DNA of 64,000 nt from Flaccisagitta enflata (taxonomy: Eukaryota; Chaetognatha; Sagittoidea; Aphragmophora): NCBI GenBank assembly GCA_965153355.1, contig OZ231127.1, positions 39,742,001 to 39,806,000 of the forward strand, given 5' to 3'. Under the pieces are notes generated by a model. That model saw only the letters and a program-made list of their open reading frames with translations, had not been told where the DNA came from and did not search any database. This document shows positions 62,601-64,000 of this stretch, piece after piece. The position numbers and the translations under genes are program-made. Within the stretch, counting starts at the first letter, position 1, and each line of letters begins with the position of its first letter.

Positions 62601-64000
62601 ATTTTGTTAATCTATGCAAAATTTTTCATTTGATGATCGCAATCTATCTTTTGCAAAGAATTTAAATTTTCATTTTTGGTCACCGTTAAAATGACTCAAA
62701 ATATAAAAATTTTACTTATCAAACCATATAGTGTGACCTATCAAATGAAAGAAAATTTTGCATAGAACAACAATATGTAATCAAAGAATGAGTTAGTACA
62801 ACTCACAAGAATCTGCATTACCAACACCATTCCTGTAGCCTGTGTAGGTGGAGAATCGATTTTTTTTCAAAAAGCGTTCCTGGAAAGATTTCCCTCTCGA
62901 TTGTTCTTGTATTGTAAACATATGAAATCGGGAAAACCGCAAAATGTCATTCTTACCCTGGATCGGCTGTCAATAGGTAGTGTAGAGGGGCAGCGGTCCT
63001 GAGGGGGCTAATGACCTGGGGGGAGGAGCTAATGAACATACAGGCCTGCAAAAAAGTTAACTTTTTTTCGGACCACCCGTTATACTACCCAAATTTTAAA
63101 AAACGCAAGTTTTTCATGAAAGAGCTTAAATTTGGCTTTATTTTTCTTCTGAGCAGCTTTTTGCGAGCTAATTTTGTTTATTTGAGTTTCTGTGCATCAT
63201 TGGGAAAAAATCAAAAAACGTTTTTCGATTTTTTGAGTTTCGCTTAGGAATGTTTTGAGAAAGATGAAAAGCGTTTTGGCTCGTTTGAGTTTCGCGTTGA
63301 GATTGTTTCGAAGTGAGAGACGGCACTAGGCTACACCTTGAGGGAAAAAGCAGGGCATTGAAATTGGTACAGGGTGAAAGAGGGCACTTTTTTACACCTT
63401 CTGGAAAAAAGCAGGGCACTGTGGGACCAATACTTTAGGCGCTATGAATTTTTTAATCTTTTTTTATTTTTTCACATTTTCCGCATTTTTCTCAAAGATC
63501 TATATTTTTCATCGATCTCAATTTTTGGCCCTAAGTAACAACAAAAATGAGTTCAGCAGAGGGCAGACGGAGGGAGGGTGAGGGAGGGAGAAGGAGGGAG
63601 AGAGAGGGAGAGAGAGAGAGGAGAAGGAGGGAGCAAGAGGGAGGGAGGGAGAGGGAGAGAGGGAGGGTCGGAGGGAGGGAGGGGGAGGGAGAGTTGGAGG
63701 GAGAGGGGGAGGGAGAGGGGGAGGGAAAGGGAGAGGAGGAGGAGGAGAAGAAGGAGGGAGGAGAAGGAAGGAGAGGGAAAAGGGGAGAAACAGAGGGGAG
63801 GAGGGAGTGAAAGGAAGGGGAGACAGGGAGGAGAGAGAGGAGGGAAGGGATAGGAAGGAGAGACGGAGGAGGGAGAGAGGAGGGAGGGGAGGGGAGGGGA
63901 GGGAAGGAGAGAGGGAGAGAGAGAGGGAGGAGAGGAGAGAGGAGAGGAGGGAGAGAGGAGGAGGAAAGGAGGGAAACAGAAAGAGAGGGTGAGAGTCTCA
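59620..64000. repeat. Giant palindrome with arms of about 2 kb, truncated by the window edge
   Basis: Sequence from about 59620 to 61605 is repeated in reverse complement from about 62030 to 64000, with a unique spacer of about 425 bp. Paired landmarks are GACTCTCACCCTCTCTCT (59625) with GAGGGTGAGAGTCTCA (63985), CTCATTTTTGTTGTTACGTA (60132) with AACAACAAAAATGAG (63537), and GGTCATTAGCCCCCTCAGGA (60608) with its complement (62998). Each arm includes a CCCT/GGGA-rich block and a GGCAGCGG-type end. The divergence is low except in the CCCT block. No gene is recognised in either arm. Confidence 0.9.

Overview
This is nuclear DNA from an animal, most likely an invertebrate. The genes are split by long introns with GT/AG borders. 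They include a MYND zinc-finger corepressor of the ETO/MTG (nervy) family, a Δ9 acyl-CoA desaturase and a rhodopsin-class GPCR. Simple repeats are exceptionally dense. Nothing in the window fixes the phylum. No rRNA, tRNA or CRISPR array was recognised.

Layout. 1-2108: CT-microsatellite-rich flank. 2109-15539 (+): ETO/MTG/nervy homologue, nine exons joined in frame to 1298 codons. Its large intron 6 holds a GAT microsatellite split by two transposable elements. 15540-18013: spacer filled mostly by a 1.42-kb foldback transposon with an exact 8-bp target duplication. 18014-19194 (+): two-exon, 125-aa single-pass membrane protein of unknown function. 19195-25766: gene-poor. 25767-46541 (+): complete Δ9 desaturase in seven coding exons (352 aa, all three histidine boxes). 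Two genes lie antisense inside its introns: a secreted or peptide-precursor-like protein (26409-27130) in intron 1, and an orphan GPCR (36563-38200, 5' exon not found) in intron 2. Intron 2 also carries a LINE reverse-transcriptase fragment and three successive minisatellites. 46542-53267: transposon territory, with a hAT-like element and a 3.8-kb foldback carrying nested minisatellite elements. 53268-54633 (-): 3' part of an unrecognised gene whose last exon reads into a minisatellite. 54634-59619: tandem repeats, a pyrimidine tract and unassigned sequence. 59620-64000: one half-window-scale palindrome with arms of about 2 kb that runs to the window edge.

The most unusual content is the repeat landscape. 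Many short elements combine one of several unrelated bodies with a CCGT/CCGA-type tetranucleotide run and a terminal hairpin. The hairpin stem differs between copies but stays paired. This layout resembles Helentron-associated HINE/DINE-1 elements. A second family has a 20-bp-type minisatellite between a GC-rich hairpin end and a conserved GGTACCGCTGACCAT end, and an empty site for it is present in this same window. Several introns also begin with a long microsatellite only 6-42 bp after the splice donor.

All exon structures were derived by hand from reading frame, splice dinucleotides and family knowledge. No search was run.
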